A stretch of DNA of 20,856 nucleotides from Silene noctiflora. Taxonomy: Eukaryota > Streptophyta > Magnoliopsida > Caryophyllales > Caryophyllaceae. This document shows, piece after piece, positions 20,105 through 20,856 of this stretch. The notes beneath the pieces are model-generated. The model saw only the letters and a program-made list of their open reading frames with translations. It was not told the origin of the DNA and searched no databases. Every line of letters begins with the position of its first letter. Within the stretch, counting starts at the first letter, position 1. Where the stretch lies: assembly GCA_009801015.1 (NCBI GenBank), contig VHZZ01001600.1:1-20856 (forward strand). The letters are read 5' to 3'. A program made the position numbers and the translations under genes.

Positions 20105-20856
20105 TTTTACAAGTAGTTTAGTCTAATCACAAATTCTTATTTGAGACTTTATCCGTCTGAAATGTTAAGACGGGTCAATTCGACCCATATTGCTACAAAG
20201 TGACCCGCGGTTGAAAGCAAGTGGACTGTGCATGCATTTATGAGCTGTTTTTTTCCTATTATTATAATAGTGAACAGTGTACTTGCATTTAATGCCTCAC
20301 AAACCTATCATTTCCACTGGAAGTCANATTTGTACTACCAAATTGCTCATTTCATTTCTTTCTTCCTTTATCACCTTCTCATTTCATTTCGTTTCCTCTA
20401 CAATATTTCTTAAATATGAACATCCATANATAATCTTCATTTATTTAATTTAAATTAATATATTTCATTTCCTACTCTATCAATGAAAACCAACAATTAA
20501 TTCATCNATTTTCTCTTTCATTTATCATCACTATATCTCATTCATCTCCTTCATCTTTTTAATTCATCATTCCATTAATTTTTCATTCATCNCCTTAGTA
20601 AATCTTATTCTTATCTTCTTTCAAGTTNGAGGCCTAAAAGGTAGCATGTTTGAGGTCTAAGAGTTCGATAAGTCCTGTTATGTTACCATTTCAGTTTAAA
20701 ATGTCATCATTGCCAGATCAATANGTTACCAATTGAGGACAACATTTTCTTTAATATGTATCACTTTAGTTCAACATGTTACCAATTGAGGACATCATGT
20801 TATACGAATGTATATTATGTTAGCATTTAAGTAATCAGATATCACCCTTCTATTTC
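20105..20856. other. Low-complexity right end, no gene
   Basis: Upstream flank of FRS11. At 20146 a half element starts TTATCCGTCTGAAATGTTAA and resembles the CCGTCTTAA elements elsewhere, but no matching right end is visible. From about 20330 to 20620 the plus strand is rich in T and C with repeated TTCATTTC / TTCATC words. Undetermined bases fall at 20327, 20429, 20507, 20592, 20628 and 20724. Confidence 0.5.
20680..20831 (+). repeat. Short degenerate tandem repeat
   Basis: GTTACCAATTGAGGACA(A/T)CAT occurs at 20725-20745 and 20778-20798, a 53-bp period with one mismatch. Weaker copies are GTTACCATTTCAG near 20680 and GTTAGCATTTAAG near 20820. No coding content. Confidence 0.75.

Noticed and set aside
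20031-20126. A 31-residue plus-strand frame (MVKLFGGVLMAEALADDHGD...) with a plausible start context.
   Set aside because: It lies opposite the likely FRS11 leader, stops before the adjacent repeat, and has no recognisable relative. A divergent gene with a very short first exon cannot be fully excluded.

Overview
The window is nuclear DNA of a flowering plant, most likely a eudicot. It is AT-rich and intron-bearing, and it holds three intact host genes whose proteins closely match known Arabidopsis families. Dispersed inverted repeats of the type TTATCCGTCTTAA / TTAAGACGGATAA and GACGGATAGTG resemble repeats I associate with Caryophyllales genomes (beet, spinach, Silene and relatives). That placement is an impression, not a result. 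Isolated N bases suggest a clone or draft assembly.

Layout. (1) 251-7283, minus strand: a five-exon secreted class B endo-beta-1,4-glucanase of family GH9, 518 residues, with all introns in phase 0. Its last intron is 4.2 kb. It holds a whole-looking non-autonomous Helitron, an inverted-repeat element with a Stowaway nested inside it, a further small inverted-repeat element, and a cluster of G-box and RY motifs. Introns 1 and 3 also carry foldback elements. (2) 7284-10253: a divergent intergenic region with the glucanase promoter, a small inverted-repeat element, a degenerate tandem-repeat block of about 0.8 kb, and a 170-bp inverted-repeat element just upstream of the next gene. (3) 10254-12962, plus strand: an intronless 902-residue P-class pentatricopeptide repeat protein, the apparent orthologue of Arabidopsis At5g59900. 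(4) 12963-15702: a tail-to-tail spacer with no recognised gene, one Stowaway-like element and a 23-bp direct repeat. (5) 15703 to about 20104, minus strand: an FRS11-type FAR1-related gene, which is a domesticated Mutator-like transposase acting as a transcription factor. It has three coding exons (677 residues) and a probable 5'-leader exon behind a 1.3-kb leader intron. (6) 20105-20856: low-complexity AT- and pyrimidine-rich sequence with short tandem repeats and most of the N bases.

The three genes do not form a pathway. They act in the cell wall, an organelle and the nucleus, and their adjacency looks like ordinary plant gene order. I found no convincing new multi-gene system. The points most worth a second look are the nested elements and regulatory-motif cluster in the glucanase introns, the tandem hairpin array in its first intron, the abrupt strand-composition flip inside the PPR gene, the tandem block near 9.0-9.8 kb, and the upstream-ORF arrangement of the FRS11 leader.
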